Positions 8,796-17,652 of a DNA stretch of 64,000 bases are shown here, in pieces (within the stretch, counting starts at the first letter, position 1; each line of letters begins with the position of its first letter). This DNA is from Parapedobacter pyrenivorans_A (GTDB lineage: Bacteria; Bacteroidota; Bacteroidia; Sphingobacteriales; Sphingobacteriaceae). A program made the position numbers and the translations under genes. The notes beneath the pieces are model-generated. The model saw only the letters and a program-made list of their open reading frames with translations. It was not told the origin of the DNA and searched no databases. The stretch covers positions 1-64,000 of the forward strand of contig NZ_JBHEUZ010000005.1 of the NCBI RefSeq assembly GCF_041925275.1, given 5' to 3'.

Positions 8796-8836
8796 ACACA
8801 CCCTATAAGAATAGTTCATATCCAAATTGCTGAAAT

Positions 8837-9307
8837 ATGCCGTTCCAGCCCGACAAGACCGACTTTAAGATCCTGAAACTTCTGCAGGAAAATGGAAGGA
8901 TTACCAACCTGCAGTTAGCATCGAGCATTGGGCTCTCACCTGCTCCAACGTTGGAGCGCGTGCGTAAGCTGGAAAATTCCGGCTATATCAAAAGCTACCA
9001 TGCCTTTGTCGACGAAGAAAAGCTGGGATTGGGCATCAAGTCATTCATCCAGATATCGCTCGACTTCCACACGCACAACGCCATCCCCGAATTTGTCGAA
9101 GCGGTTAAAAACATCAAGGAAGTAACCGAATGCCACCACGTGACCGGGCAATGTGATTTCATGCTCAAAGTGTACGTAAAAGATATCAAAGCTTATGAGG
9201 CGGTCATCATGGAAAAAATCAGCAAAATTCCCTACGTGAAGACATTCCAGACCATGATGATCATGTCTACCAGCAAGAAAGAGCCCATCGTACCGATGGA
9301 GTACTGA
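8837..9307 (+). CDS. Lrp/AsnC family transcriptional regulator
   Basis: 156 residues: an N-terminal winged helix-turn-helix (about 5-60, ILKLLQENGRITNLQLASSIG then the recognition helix SPAPTLERVRKLENSGYI) and a C-terminal RAM ligand-binding domain (about 70-145, ECHHVTGQCDFMLKVYVKD). Lrp-type proteins form octamers and respond to amino acids. The gene is divergent from sufB and has a 21-bp dyad in its leader, suggesting autoregulation. Which ligand it senses cannot be read from the sequence. Confidence 0.93.
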   Translation: MPFQPDKTDFKILKLLQENGRITNLQLASSIGLSPAPTLERVRKLENSGYIKSYHAFVDEEKLGLGIKSFIQISLDFHTHNAIPEFVEAVKNIKEVTECHHVTGQCDFMLKVYVKDIKAYEAVIMEKISKIPYVKTFQTMMIMSTSKKEPIVPMEY

Positions 9308-9309
9308 TA

Positions 9310-9981
9310 CTATACCTGCCAGTCGATGGGTTCGAGCCCCTGCTGCGCCAAAAAGGCATTCGTTTTTGAGAAGTGCCTGCATCCGAAGAAACCGCTGTAT
9401 GCAGAAAACGGCGATGGATGGGCCGCGGTGAGGATATGGTGTCTACGGTGGTCTATGAGAGCCGCCTTGTTTTTTGCGTACCGCCCCCACAACAGGAACA
9501 CGATGCCCTGTCTGCGGCTCGAAAGTTCCGCGATCGCCTTGTCAGTGAACGCTTCCCACCCTTTGCCCTGATGCGAACCGGCAGTGTGCGCCCGTACCGT
9601 GAGCGTGGCGTTAAGCAGTAGTACCCCGCGGTTGGCCCACGCCGTAAGGTCGCCGTGGTTTGGTAGCTGGAATCCGGGGATATCCGCGACCAGTTCCTGA
9701 TACATGTTGCGCAAGGAAGGCGGTATGCCTACACCCGGCGGAACAGAAAAAGACAGGCCATGGGCCTGCCCCACGTTGTGGTAGGGATCCTGGCCTAATA
9801 TCGTTACTTTTACCTTATCAAACGGCGTATGGTTGAACGCATTGAAGATGAGGTTGCCAGGTGGGTAAACAGCATGGTCGCGTTTCTCTACCACCAAAAA
9901 CTGCTTAAGTTCCTGCATGTAGGGTTTTTCGAACTCGGACCCCAATACTGCCTTCCAACCGGATTCCAATTGTACACTCAT
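9310..9981 (-). CDS. ung: Uracil-DNA glycosylase, family 1
   Basis: 223 residues with the family 1 motifs: water-activating GQDPYH (Asp65), LLLNATLTV, and the DNA-intercalation loop HPSPFSAYSGFFG from about residue 188. It removes uracil from DNA to start base-excision repair. Convergent with the Lrp-family gene, two bases apart. A TATTTTTG element (9987-9994) lies just upstream of the start. Confidence 0.97.
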   Translation of the reverse strand: MSVQLESGWKAVLGSEFEKPYMQELKQFLVVEKRDHAVYPPGNLIFNAFNHTPFDKVKVTILGQDPYHNVGQAHGLSFSVPPGVGIPPSLRNMYQELVADIPGFQLPNHGDLTAWANRGVLLLNATLTVRAHTAGSHQGKGWEAFTDKAIAELSSRRQGIVFLLWGRYAKNKAALIDHRRHHILTAAHPSPFSAYSGFFGCRHFSKTNAFLAQQGLEPIDWQV

Positions 9982-10109
9982 ACCGGCAAAAATACACTTT
10001 ATTGTAAAATGTGTCTGTGGCCAGTTGGTAAAGCGCTGAAATAAACGGATATTTGCACAATCTTTTATTTGAGAGAAAAATTTATATCAACTAACATATA
10101 TAACGGCAC

Positions 10110-10649
10110 ATGTCTAATCTTGTTCGGATCATCCTATCCTCCCTCCTCTTGGTCGCTACCGTGGCCCTGTTTGTGTATGGCGAATGGGGGTGGGGCATCT
10201 TAGGTATCCTGATAACCATCGTGGCATTTGTAACGGTCTTTTTCAATGAAAACATGCTTATCGCCCAGTTTTACTTACGCAAGGAGAACATGGCAAAGGC
10301 TGCTGGGTGGCTGGGCCGCATCAAAAACTACGAAAAGCAACTTATACGTGCACAACACGGTTACTACCACTTGCTGCTTGGGTTGATGGAATCGCAACAA
10401 TCACCCATGCAGTCGGAAAAGTTTTTCAAGAAAGCCTTATCACTAGGATTGCATATGGGGCATAACGTAGCGCTTGCGAAGTTAAGCCTCGCCGGTATCG
10501 CCATGGCCAAACGCAACAAACGGGAAGCAACCAAATACCTACAGGAAGCAAAAAAGGCAGACAAGAACAAACTCTTAGCCGAGCAGATAAAGATGATGAA
10601 AGATCAGATGGGCGTGATGGATCGGCAACAGCAAATCCGGTACCGGTAG
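10110..10649 (+). CDS. Two-helix membrane protein with TPR-like cytoplasmic part
   Basis: 179 residues. Residues 5-45 contain two closely spaced hydrophobic helices (LVRIILSSLLLVATVALFV and ILGILITIVAFVTVFF). The remainder is helical and resembles tetratricopeptide repeats: alternating small and hydrophobic residues in GYYHLLLGLME and KFFKKALSLG. The tail is rich in Lys and Gln. This looks like a conserved Bacteroidota protein with no assigned role. Its stop is three bases from the stop of the convergent neighbour. Confidence 0.75.
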   Translation: MSNLVRIILSSLLLVATVALFVYGEWGWGILGILITIVAFVTVFFNENMLIAQFYLRKENMAKAAGWLGRIKNYEKQLIRAQHGYYHLLLGLMESQQSPMQSEKFFKKALSLGLHMGHNVALAKLSLAGIAMAKRNKREATKYLQEAKKADKNKLLAEQIKMMKDQMGVMDRQQQIRYR

Positions 10650-10652
10650 TTA

Positions 10653-11141
10653 TCACTCGCCGGGGGCAGGGAGGTAGGCCTCCAGAAACCGTCCTTCGTC
10701 TTTACTATCTTCAAACACCACTTTCACAAGCTGTATTGCGGTGGCTCGCGCCGAGATTCCCTCGGCCGTGATTGTCAGTTGCACGGGCGTATTGGGTTGT
10801 AGGAGATAATGCAGGTAATTCTGACGATCTTCAAACCGCATCAAAACACGCCCCATGGTAAGGGTAGAGAAATAATAGGCCTTCCGTTGATCGTCTACCA
10901 GCTGCGTACCATACACATTGACCTTCAATTCGCGCGATCGCTCCGACAGGCAGGTAAGCGTCAGGGTTACCGTGGCGGTATGCGTGGCTGAATCGATGGC
11001 GTAGGCAGTGGCAACAAACCGGATGTTGTCCATGACCACACCGGCAGAATCCTGTACGGACAGGGCACGCCCCTTGTTGGCGGAAAACGCCGTGGACACC
11101 GAGATTAATACCACAGCAACGAACAAACCTATCTTTCTCAT
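10653..11141 (-). CDS. Exported protein of unknown function
   Basis: 162 residues starting with a signal peptide (MRKIGLFVAVVLISVSTAFSA). The mature part is predicted beta-rich, with alternating threonine/hydrophobic strands such as TATVTLTLTC and a single cysteine, suggesting an Ig-like or immunoglobulin-type sandwich. No family was recognised. Its start overlaps the stop of the DUF4293 gene by four bases (ATGA), so the two are probably co-translated. Confidence 0.7.
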   Translation of the reverse strand: MRKIGLFVAVVLISVSTAFSANKGRALSVQDSAGVVMDNIRFVATAYAIDSATHTATVTLTLTCLSERSRELKVNVYGTQLVDDQRKAYYFSTLTMGRVLMRFEDRQNYLHYLLQPNTPVQLTITAEGISARATAIQLVKVVFEDSKDEGRFLEAYLPAPGE

Positions 11142-11614
11142 CCTCTTAGCCGATCTGCCGATTTAATTAATTTTTCATCCTTCCGGATAGCCCCAATCGC
11201 CATACCCAGGAAGATGATACCGATGGGTAGGAGGAAAAAGCCTACCCCGATATTCCGTGCCGAGAGAAACTGCTGCGCCTCGGTAAGTACGCTACTCGCC
11301 GAAACATAGAGCCAAACCCCAAACAATAATAATAGTACGATTTCCAGAACAATCAACTGGACCTGTTGTTTGCGTTGCCGGAACTTAAAAATGATGTACA
11401 AGGGGAAGAGTCCCAATAATACCGTGGCTATGGTTTGCAGGATAAAAAACTCGGCACGTACCGCCTGGCCTTCCACACCATGATAGACACCGGTTACTTT
11501 CAGCGCTTTGCCCATCCCTGCCAAATCGGCGTATTGCAGGTAAGGAAACAAGAACAGGGCAAATACGGTGGCCGAAGCCAGAAACAACCAAACACTCTGG
11601 ATACGTTGAATCAT
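11138..11614 (-). CDS. DUF4293 family membrane protein
   Basis: 158 residues with the family opening MIQRIQSVWLFLA and four hydrophobic helices, the usual DUF4293 architecture of Bacteroidota. Function unknown. ATG 11614 was chosen because DUF4293 proteins start with MIQRIQ; an upstream ATG would add nine residues overlapping the promoter region. Translationally coupled to the exported protein downstream. Confidence 0.85.
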   Translation of the reverse strand: MIQRIQSVWLFLASATVFALFLFPYLQYADLAGMGKALKVTGVYHGVEGQAVRAEFFILQTIATVLLGLFPLYIIFKFRQRKQQVQLIVLEIVLLLLFGVWLYVSASSVLTEAQQFLSARNIGVGFFLLPIGIIFLGMAIGAIRKDEKLIKSADRLRG

Positions 11615-11638
11615 ACAGATAACGACTAATTGACAATG

Positions 11639-11669
11639 CAAAATTAGGCATTGTTGCTTTCAAAAACAA
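11639..11669 (-). promoter_or_regulatory. Promoter of DUF4293 operon
   Basis: On the minus strand TTG (11669-11667), 20 bases, TAATTTTG (11646-11639), 24 bases before the ATG. Confidence 0.6.
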
Positions 11670-11721
11670 TGCTTACGCGTGATGCAAACCGCACCGACAT
11701 CCGACCTCGCCCGGAGATACG

Positions 11722-11748
11722 AAAAAACCCCGACTATTCGCCGGGGTT
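11722..11748 (-). terminator. Terminator of typA
   Basis: 7-bp stem AACCCCG/CGGGGTT (11726-11732 with 11742-11748) followed on the minus strand by six T. Ten bases beyond the typA stop. Confidence 0.9.
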
Positions 11749-11757
11749 CGATATCCG

Positions 11758-13563
11758 CTATTGGAATTTCTTTGCGTTTACCTTCCGCTCATTTTCCGTC
11801 AGGTAAATTTTGCGTAGCCGGATGCTCTTTGGCGTTACCTCGATGTATTCGTCTGCTTGGATGTATTCCATGGATTCTTCGAGTGAGAACTTGATGGCCG
11901 GGGCGATGCGTACGTTGTCATCACTGCCCGATGCCCGCATGTTGGTCAATTGCTTGCCTTTCACAAGGTTGACAACCAAATCGTTATCGCGTATGTGCTC
12001 ACCTACAATCTGCCCCTCGTAAACGTCTACGCCCGGGTCCACGAAAAAGCGGCCGCGGTCTTGCAACTTATCGATCGAATAGGCCGTCGTCTGCCCTTTT
12101 TCCATCGAAACGAGTACGCCCGCCAAACGCCCCGGAATGGTGCCTTTCCAAGGCTCATACGCCTTGAAACGGTGTGCCATCACGGCCTCACCCGCAGTGG
12201 CGGTAAGGACATTGTTGCGCAGGCCGATAATACCCCGCGCCGGAATGTCAAATTCGAGGTGCTGCATTTCGCCCTTCGTCTCCATCACGAGCAGTTCGCC
12301 CTTCCGCTGGGTAACCAGTTCAATTACTTTACCCGATACCTCGGCAGGTACATCAACTACCATCGACTCGATAGGTTCGCACTTCACACCATCGATTTCC
12401 TTGATGATCACCTGTGGCTGGCCCACCTGAAGCTCATACCCTTCGCGGCGCATGGTTTCAATCAGTACGGACAAATGGAGGATACCCCTGCCATACACCA
12501 AATACGAATCCGGCGAGTTGGTCTGGACAACCTTAAGCGCCAGGTTTTTCTCCGTTTCCTTATATAGGCGTTCCTGAAGGTGGCGCGACGTTACGAACTT
12601 ACCCTCCTTGCCGAAGAACGGCGAGTTGTTGATAGTAAAGAGCATGTTCATCGTTGGCTCATCGATATGGATGACTTCCAGTTGCTCGGGGTTTTCGAAG
12701 TCGGCTAAGGTGTCGCCAATATCAAACCCTTCGATGCCGACTACGGCACAGATATCACCCGCTTTTACTTCTTGCACCTTCACACGGCCAAGGCCTTCGA
12801 AGGTATGCAGTTCCTTTACACGTGATTTCACAACCTTACCATCGCGCTTGACGAGGGAAACCGGTTGATTTTCGCGGATGGCGCCACGCGCCACGCGGCC
12901 AATGGCAATCCGCCCCACAAAAGAAGAATAGTCTAACGAGGTAACCTGCATCTGCAGGGTGCCTTCTTGGTAAGGGGCGGCGGGAATATGCTCCAATATG
13001 GCTTCCAGCAAAGGCGTGAAATCTTCGGCAGGCTGTTTCCAATCGGTCGCCATCCACCCTTGTTTGGAGGAGCCGTAGAGTACCGGAAAATCAAGCTGCT
13101 CTTCGGTGGCGTCCAAATTAAAGAAAAGCTCGAACACCGCTTCATATACTTCGTCGGGCCGGCAGTTTTCCTTGTCGACCTTATTGACCACCACGATGGG
13201 CTTGAGCCCCAAAGCAAGGGCTTTTTGGGTTACGAAACGGGTCTGTGGCATCGGGCCCTCAAAAGCATCGACCAACAGGATAACCCCGTCGGCCATTTTC
13301 AATACGCGTTCCACCTCACCCCCGAAGTCGGCGTGACCCGGTGTATCGATGATATTTATTTTGACGTCCTTGTACTTTACGGAAACGTTTTTGGAAACGA
13401 TGGTGATGCCGCGTTCGCGTTCAAGGTCGTTGTTGTCTAGTATGAGCTCACCGGCTTGTTCATTCTCCCGGAAAAGGTTGGTGAAGTGGAGGATTTTATC
13501 TACCAACGTCGTTTTACCATGGTCGACGTGGGCGATAATGGCGATATTTCTGATTTTCTGCAT
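11758..13563 (-). CDS. typA: Translational GTPase TypA/BipA
   Basis: 601 residues. GTPase motifs: G1 AHVDHGKTTL (about 10-19), switch II DTPGHADFGGEV, G4 NKVDKENCRP. These are followed by EF-G-like domains and the BipA C-terminal domain containing GRFFVDPGVDVYEGQIVGEH. TypA is a ribosome-associated GTPase important at low temperature and under stress, acting in 50S assembly. Flanked by its own terminator and a TACCTTTG promoter element, so monocistronic. Confidence 0.97.
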   Translation of the reverse strand: MQKIRNIAIIAHVDHGKTTLVDKILHFTNLFRENEQAGELILDNNDLERERGITIVSKNVSVKYKDVKINIIDTPGHADFGGEVERVLKMADGVILLVDAFEGPMPQTRFVTQKALALGLKPIVVVNKVDKENCRPDEVYEAVFELFFNLDATEEQLDFPVLYGSSKQGWMATDWKQPAEDFTPLLEAILEHIPAAPYQEGTLQMQVTSLDYSSFVGRIAIGRVARGAIRENQPVSLVKRDGKVVKSRVKELHTFEGLGRVKVQEVKAGDICAVVGIEGFDIGDTLADFENPEQLEVIHIDEPTMNMLFTINNSPFFGKEGKFVTSRHLQERLYKETEKNLALKVVQTNSPDSYLVYGRGILHLSVLIETMRREGYELQVGQPQVIIKEIDGVKCEPIESMVVDVPAEVSGKVIELVTQRKGELLVMETKGEMQHLEFDIPARGIIGLRNNVLTATAGEAVMAHRFKAYEPWKGTIPGRLAGVLVSMEKGQTTAYSIDKLQDRGRFFVDPGVDVYEGQIVGEHIRDNDLVVNLVKGKQLTNMRASGSDDNVRIAPAIKFSLEESMEYIQADEYIEVTPKSIRLRKIYLTENERKVNAKKFQ

Positions 13564-13592
13564 CCCGTGCGGGTATTTTAAAATTGAGGGTG

Positions 13593-13600
13593 CAAAGGTA
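13593..13600 (-). promoter_or_regulatory. -7 element (TACCTTTG) of typA
   Basis: Exact TAnnTTTG on the minus strand, 29 bases before the typA ATG. Confidence 0.6.
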
Positions 13601-13687
13601 TGGAAAATCTATGGAAATTTATCTGCTTCTGTGATTTTTTGTCTGGTTAGTGTTTGATGACCTGTACCCAAGGCCTACGGCGGCAGG

Positions 13688-14884
13688 CTATCCTGCCGCT
13701 ATGACTCCCAGTTCTTTACCCACTTTTGTAAACGCTGCTATTGCAGCATCCAAGTGGTGCTGCTCGTGTGCGGCCGATAGCTGTACGCGTATCCTGGCTT
13801 TCCCTTTTGGAACCACGGGGTAATAAAAGCCAATGACGTAAATCCCTTCAGACAGCATGCGGGCGGCAAACTCCTGGGCCAGCGGTGCTTCGTACAGCAT
13901 CACCGGCACAATGGGATGTACGCCCGGTTTGATATCGAACCCGGCTTTGGTCATCTTTTCGCGGAAATATTTCGTATTGTACTCCAGCTTATCGCGCAAT
14001 TCGGTCGTTTCGCTCAGCATGTCGAGTACGGCGATGGATGCGCCCGCGATAGCGGGCGCCAAGGTGTTCGAAAACAAGTAGGGTCGGGAACGCTGCCGCA
14101 GCATGTCTACGATTTCTTTCCTGCCGGACGTGAAACCGCCGGAGGCCCCACCCAACGCCTTACCTAGGGTACCCGTGATGATGTCTATGCGGCCCATCGC
14201 ACCATGCAATTCGTGCGTGCCACGGCCGGTTTTGCCAATGAATCCGGTACAGTGCGATTCATCGATCATCACCAGCGCTTCGTACTTATCTGCCAAATCA
14301 CAAATCGCACCCAAAGGTGCCACACTGCCATCCATCGAGAAGGCTCCATCGGTAACGATGATGCGGTGGCGGGCATCTTGTGCGGTTTTGAGTTGGGTTT
14401 CCAGATCGGCCATGTCGCAGTTCTTATAGCGGAACCGCTGAGCCTTGCAGAGCCGAACGCCGTCGATTATGGACGCATGGTTGAGTTCATCGGAAATGAT
14501 GGCATCCTCGGCCCCCAACAGGGGTTCGAACACCCCGCCATTGGCATCGAATGCAGCGGCGTAGAGGATGGTGTCTTCGGTACCCAGAAATTCGGAAATC
14601 TTGGCCTCCAGCGTTTTGTGGATATCCTGTGTACCGCAGATGAACCGTACCGACGACATTCCATAGCCATGGCTGTCAATTGCGCGCTTGGCGGCAGCGA
14701 TGACCTCCGGATGGGACGAAAGCCCCAAATAGTTGTTGGCGCAGAAATTGATAACTTCCGCTCCGCTTTCGATACGGATATCTGCTCCTTGGGGTGTTAC
14801 AATTACCCGTTCATTCTTATATAAGCCAGCATCCTTGATGGCTTGGAGTTCTTGCTGCAATGCAGGTTGGAGGGTTTTGTACAT
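13688..14884 (-). CDS. kbl: 2-amino-3-ketobutyrate CoA ligase (glycine C-acetyltransferase)
   Basis: 398 residues, class II PLP enzyme of the alpha-oxoamine synthase family. The PLP lysine is Lys242 in TGTLGKALGG, with the aspartate in MIDESHCTGFIG near 208. It cleaves 2-amino-3-ketobutyrate with CoA to glycine and acetyl-CoA, the second step of threonine degradation. Length matches E. coli Kbl. No threonine dehydrogenase gene is adjacent. The related serine palmitoyltransferase, common in this phylum, is an alternative, but the glycine-rich and N-terminal sequences favour Kbl. Confidence 0.9.
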   Translation of the reverse strand: MYKTLQPALQQELQAIKDAGLYKNERVIVTPQGADIRIESGAEVINFCANNYLGLSSHPEVIAAAKRAIDSHGYGMSSVRFICGTQDIHKTLEAKISEFLGTEDTILYAAAFDANGGVFEPLLGAEDAIISDELNHASIIDGVRLCKAQRFRYKNCDMADLETQLKTAQDARHRIIVTDGAFSMDGSVAPLGAICDLADKYEALVMIDESHCTGFIGKTGRGTHELHGAMGRIDIITGTLGKALGGASGGFTSGRKEIVDMLRQRSRPYLFSNTLAPAIAGASIAVLDMLSETTELRDKLEYNTKYFREKMTKAGFDIKPGVHPIVPVMLYEAPLAQEFAARMLSEGIYVIGFYYPVVPKGKARIRVQLSAAHEQHHLDAAIAAFTKVGKELGVIAAG

Positions 14885-15028
14885 GATGGTCGTAAGTCAA
14901 AAGTCGTAAGTAACCAGTTAAGTGTCATTCATCAACATCCCACAGCGCTGATATGGGGCGGGTGTGTGCTCGTGTGCTGCGTCAAAAGTCGAAAATTAAA
15001 TCGCCAATTCAAAATCGCTGGCAATACC

Positions 15029-15036
15029 TATCTTTG
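15029..15036 (+). promoter_or_regulatory. -7 element (TATCTTTG) four bases before a start codon
   Basis: Exact TAnnTTTG ending four bases before ATG 15041, implying a leaderless or nearly leaderless mRNA. Confidence 0.6.
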
Positions 15037-15040
15037 CGGC

Positions 15041-16354
15041 ATGGCAAGGGAAATCTACGAAACCAAGCGGAAGGCATTAAAAATCAATCTCAATGATAAG
15101 ATATACGGCACGTTTGCCGAAATCGGTGCCGGTCAGGAGGTAGCGCGGAATTTTTTCAATGCAGGGGCGGCATCGGGCACCATTGCCAAAACCATATCGG
15201 CATATGATATGGCTTTCAGCGATGCCATCTACGGCGCCGAAGACTCGGGTAGGTATGTAAGCCGCTCGCGCCTAAAGAAAATGCTTGAGCATGAATACGA
15301 GCTGCTTACCGAGCGGCTCGTGGGCGAGAAGTATCAGCAAAAACGGCTATTTGCATTTGCCAATACCGTATCGGCACTCAATTTCAGCAAAACAAACGAA
15401 CCCCATGGCTGGATCGGCCTCCGCTTTCAGCACGAAGCAGGTGGTGCGCCGAATGACATCATCTTCCACGTGCGGTTGTTGGATAGCGACAACCTGCTGC
15501 AGCAAAAGGTATTGGGCATCTTGGGAGTCAGCCTGGTTTTTGCGGCCTATTATTATACCCGGGATGTACAGACAATGATCGAGTCTTTGGCCGACAACCT
15601 ATCGCCGGGATCGGTGGAAATCGATTTGGTGAAAGTAAGCGGGCCGGTTTTCGAAGGGGTGAACGAACGGCTCATCAACCTGTACCTCATCGCCAAGGGT
15701 TTCTCCAAAGCGGCGATTTTTAATCCCGAAGGTTCGGCATACCAAAGCAAAGATTTCCTGTACAAGAAGGACATCATGATCCTGCGGACCAAATACCGCC
15801 AGCGGTCAAACCCCAATTTCGACCTGTTCAATTTGGCGGTCGACCAGTTCAAGCGCAACTTGGGTATCAAGGGCGACAACCTCGTTGTCATGATCGAGGT
15901 GCTGATGAGCAATGTACTCGACCGTGCCCCGGAATTTACCTCTGATGATTTGTGTTATTTTGCCGAACGGGCCGAGTACTTATGCAGCACGGGCAACCAT
16001 ATCCTGGTTTCGAATTTTACGCGCAACCATTACTTGGCCGAATACCTGGCACAGTTCAAGCCCCGCAACGTCGGTATCTCGACAAACATTGCGAACCTGC
16101 GCAATATTTTCAACTCCAAGCAATATACAAAAGGCAATTACACCGATGAGCTGCTATCGTACGTCAGCGGGCTATTCAGTAAAAACGTAAAACTATACGC
16201 CTACCCTTACCTCCAAAAGCCGCAGAACCAAATCATTACCACGAGCAATATGCCGGTATCGGCCGAAGCCCGTCCGCTTTTCGATTTTCTGGTAGGGAAC
16301 AAGTATATTATCGATATTGAGAACTACGACGAACGGCACGTGAAGACGGTGTGA
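15041..16354 (+). CDS. Conserved protein of unknown function (TKRKALKINLN family)
   Basis: 437 residues, soluble by appearance. The N-terminus carries a strongly conserved-looking block TKRKALKINLNDKIYGTF, AEIGAGQEVARNFF and SGTIAKTISAYDM that I recognise from a widespread bacterial family sometimes mislabelled as nicotinate-nucleotide adenylyltransferase; no nucleotidyl-transfer HxGH motif is visible. ATG 15041 is preferred because it begins at the conserved block and follows a TATCTTTG element; a long upstream extension overlaps kbl and lacks conservation. Divergent from kbl. Confidence 0.8.
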   Translation: MAREIYETKRKALKINLNDKIYGTFAEIGAGQEVARNFFNAGAASGTIAKTISAYDMAFSDAIYGAEDSGRYVSRSRLKKMLEHEYELLTERLVGEKYQQKRLFAFANTVSALNFSKTNEPHGWIGLRFQHEAGGAPNDIIFHVRLLDSDNLLQQKVLGILGVSLVFAAYYYTRDVQTMIESLADNLSPGSVEIDLVKVSGPVFEGVNERLINLYLIAKGFSKAAIFNPEGSAYQSKDFLYKKDIMILRTKYRQRSNPNFDLFNLAVDQFKRNLGIKGDNLVVMIEVLMSNVLDRAPEFTSDDLCYFAERAEYLCSTGNHILVSNFTRNHYLAEYLAQFKPRNVGISTNIANLRNIFNSKQYTKGNYTDELLSYVSGLFSKNVKLYAYPYLQKPQNQIITTSNMPVSAEARPLFDFLVGNKYIIDIENYDERHVKTV

Positions 16355-16401
16355 TCCGATGCGGTGGTTCGGTGGTGTGACGATTTGTTGATTTGAGAAT
16401 C

Positions 16402-16911
16402 ATGGAAGAGCAAGTTATATTGGTTGACGAACGGGACCGCGAGATAGGCACGATGGAAAAGTTGGCGGCCCACCGCGAAGGGGCGCTACACCGTGCCATC
16501 AGCGTTTTTATCTTCGATGAGCAGGACAGGCTCCTGCTGCAGCAACGTGCAGCCCATAAGTACCATAGCGCAAACCTATGGACCAATACGTGCTGCAGCC
16601 ACCCCCTTCCAAAAGAAAACACAATGGATGCGGCACACCGCCGACTTCGGGAAGAAATGGGTATGGAAGCCAGCCTCTCCTTTGCCTTTTCCTTCCAATA
16701 TCACGCCGTGTTCAGCAACGGTTTAACGGAGCATGAGTTAGACCACGTGTTTATTGGCCACTGCAACCAACCACCTGTTCCCAATCCGATGGAAGTAGCC
16801 GATTTCCGCTGGCTTAGCCTATCGGATATTCGGCACGATGTCCTCACCCATCCCGACGGGTACACGGCTTGGTTTAAGTTGATTTACCAACGGGTATTTA
16901 GATCGTATTAA
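16402..16911 (+). CDS. idi: Isopentenyl-diphosphate delta-isomerase, type 1
   Basis: 169-residue NUDIX-fold enzyme. Active-site features: WTNTCCSHP with the catalytic cysteine, the modified NUDIX segment AHRRLREEMGM, and ELDHVF holding the catalytic glutamate. It interconverts isopentenyl and dimethylallyl diphosphate for isoprenoid synthesis (quinones, carotenoids). ATG 16402 was chosen over a TTG three codons upstream. Confidence 0.95.
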   Translation: MEEQVILVDERDREIGTMEKLAAHREGALHRAISVFIFDEQDRLLLQQRAAHKYHSANLWTNTCCSHPLPKENTMDAAHRRLREEMGMEASLSFAFSFQYHAVFSNGLTEHELDHVFIGHCNQPPVPNPMEVADFRWLSLSDIRHDVLTHPDGYTAWFKLIYQRVFRSY

Positions 16912-16926
16912 GAGCAGTTGCCCCCA

Positions 16927-17493
16927 TCAGTGCAGCCGTTTCGTCAATTGCTCTTCGACCGTCTTGTATACCTGCAGCGGTTTCTGGTTACGCCAATTCA
17001 GGTCGCCGAGCACGCCTCCGAAGTTGATGAAATAGTCTATGTTGCTCGACTTAAACTCATCAACCACGTGGTCACGGAAGTTGACTCCTGCAATCCATCC
17101 ATCTTCGATGTCCTGAAACCACTCTTCATAGTAACAATCGTCGGAAGCATGGAAATTCAATACGTTCTCGCCGATAACGATAAACTTATGGATACCTGCA
17201 TCGACCATGATGTCTATCACCTCGCGTTTGAGCAGCATGATGTCGTTGTAGATCGCGTCGTTCCATTCGCCAATCAGCTCTATAATGGCGTAATTCCGGG
17301 AATAATCGGCAAACAAGACCTTTAGGTACAGGGTATTGGAGCCAAAACTATCCCACTGGGGATGCAACAGGAAATTATAAACCTGTTTGTCAAATTCAAA
17401 CTCACTGTACTCCACGCCGTAAAACGGGGAGCGCTCATCTTCGGCAGCGATGTAATCGTCCCGCCAGCGGTAATATGGCTCTATCTCGTGCAT
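16927..17493 (-). CDS. Conserved hypothetical protein
   Basis: 188 residues, acidic, rich in aromatic residues (Tyr, Trp, Phe), no signal peptide or membrane helix. Contains two cysteines in DDCYYEEWFQD. I recognise it only as a conserved protein of Sphingobacteriaceae-like genomes. Convergent with idi, 15 bases apart. No function can be proposed. Confidence 0.7.
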   Translation of the reverse strand: MHEIEPYYRWRDDYIAAEDERSPFYGVEYSEFEFDKQVYNFLLHPQWDSFGSNTLYLKVLFADYSRNYAIIELIGEWNDAIYNDIMLLKREVIDIMVDAGIHKFIVIGENVLNFHASDDCYYEEWFQDIEDGWIAGVNFRDHVVDEFKSSNIDYFINFGGVLGDLNWRNQKPLQVYKTVEEQLTKRLH

Positions 17494-17652
17494 CGCTCTC
17501 GCTAGTTTCTACAAAAATCGGAATATTATCCCAGATTATGTGACAACTTAAATACGCGAGGAGCTAAAGCCTTGTGGGAATAATGTAAATTTTATGCACT
17601 GAGGGCTAAAAATGCCGAAAACTGTTTAATTTCGCACCTGTTATCTCAGGAT

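Noticed and set aside
8645..8833. 62-codon frame before the Lrp-family gene
   Set aside because: Runs through the divergent regulatory region and the dyad; composition unlike a protein.
13681..13698. Hairpin CGGCAGG/CCTGCCG at the kbl stop codon
   Set aside because: No T run follows on the minus strand and it overlaps coding sequence, so not called a terminator.
14887..14998. Short direct repeat GTCAAAAGTCG near kbl
   Set aside because: Two short AT-rich copies only, of a kind common in Bacteroidota gaps; no further structure.
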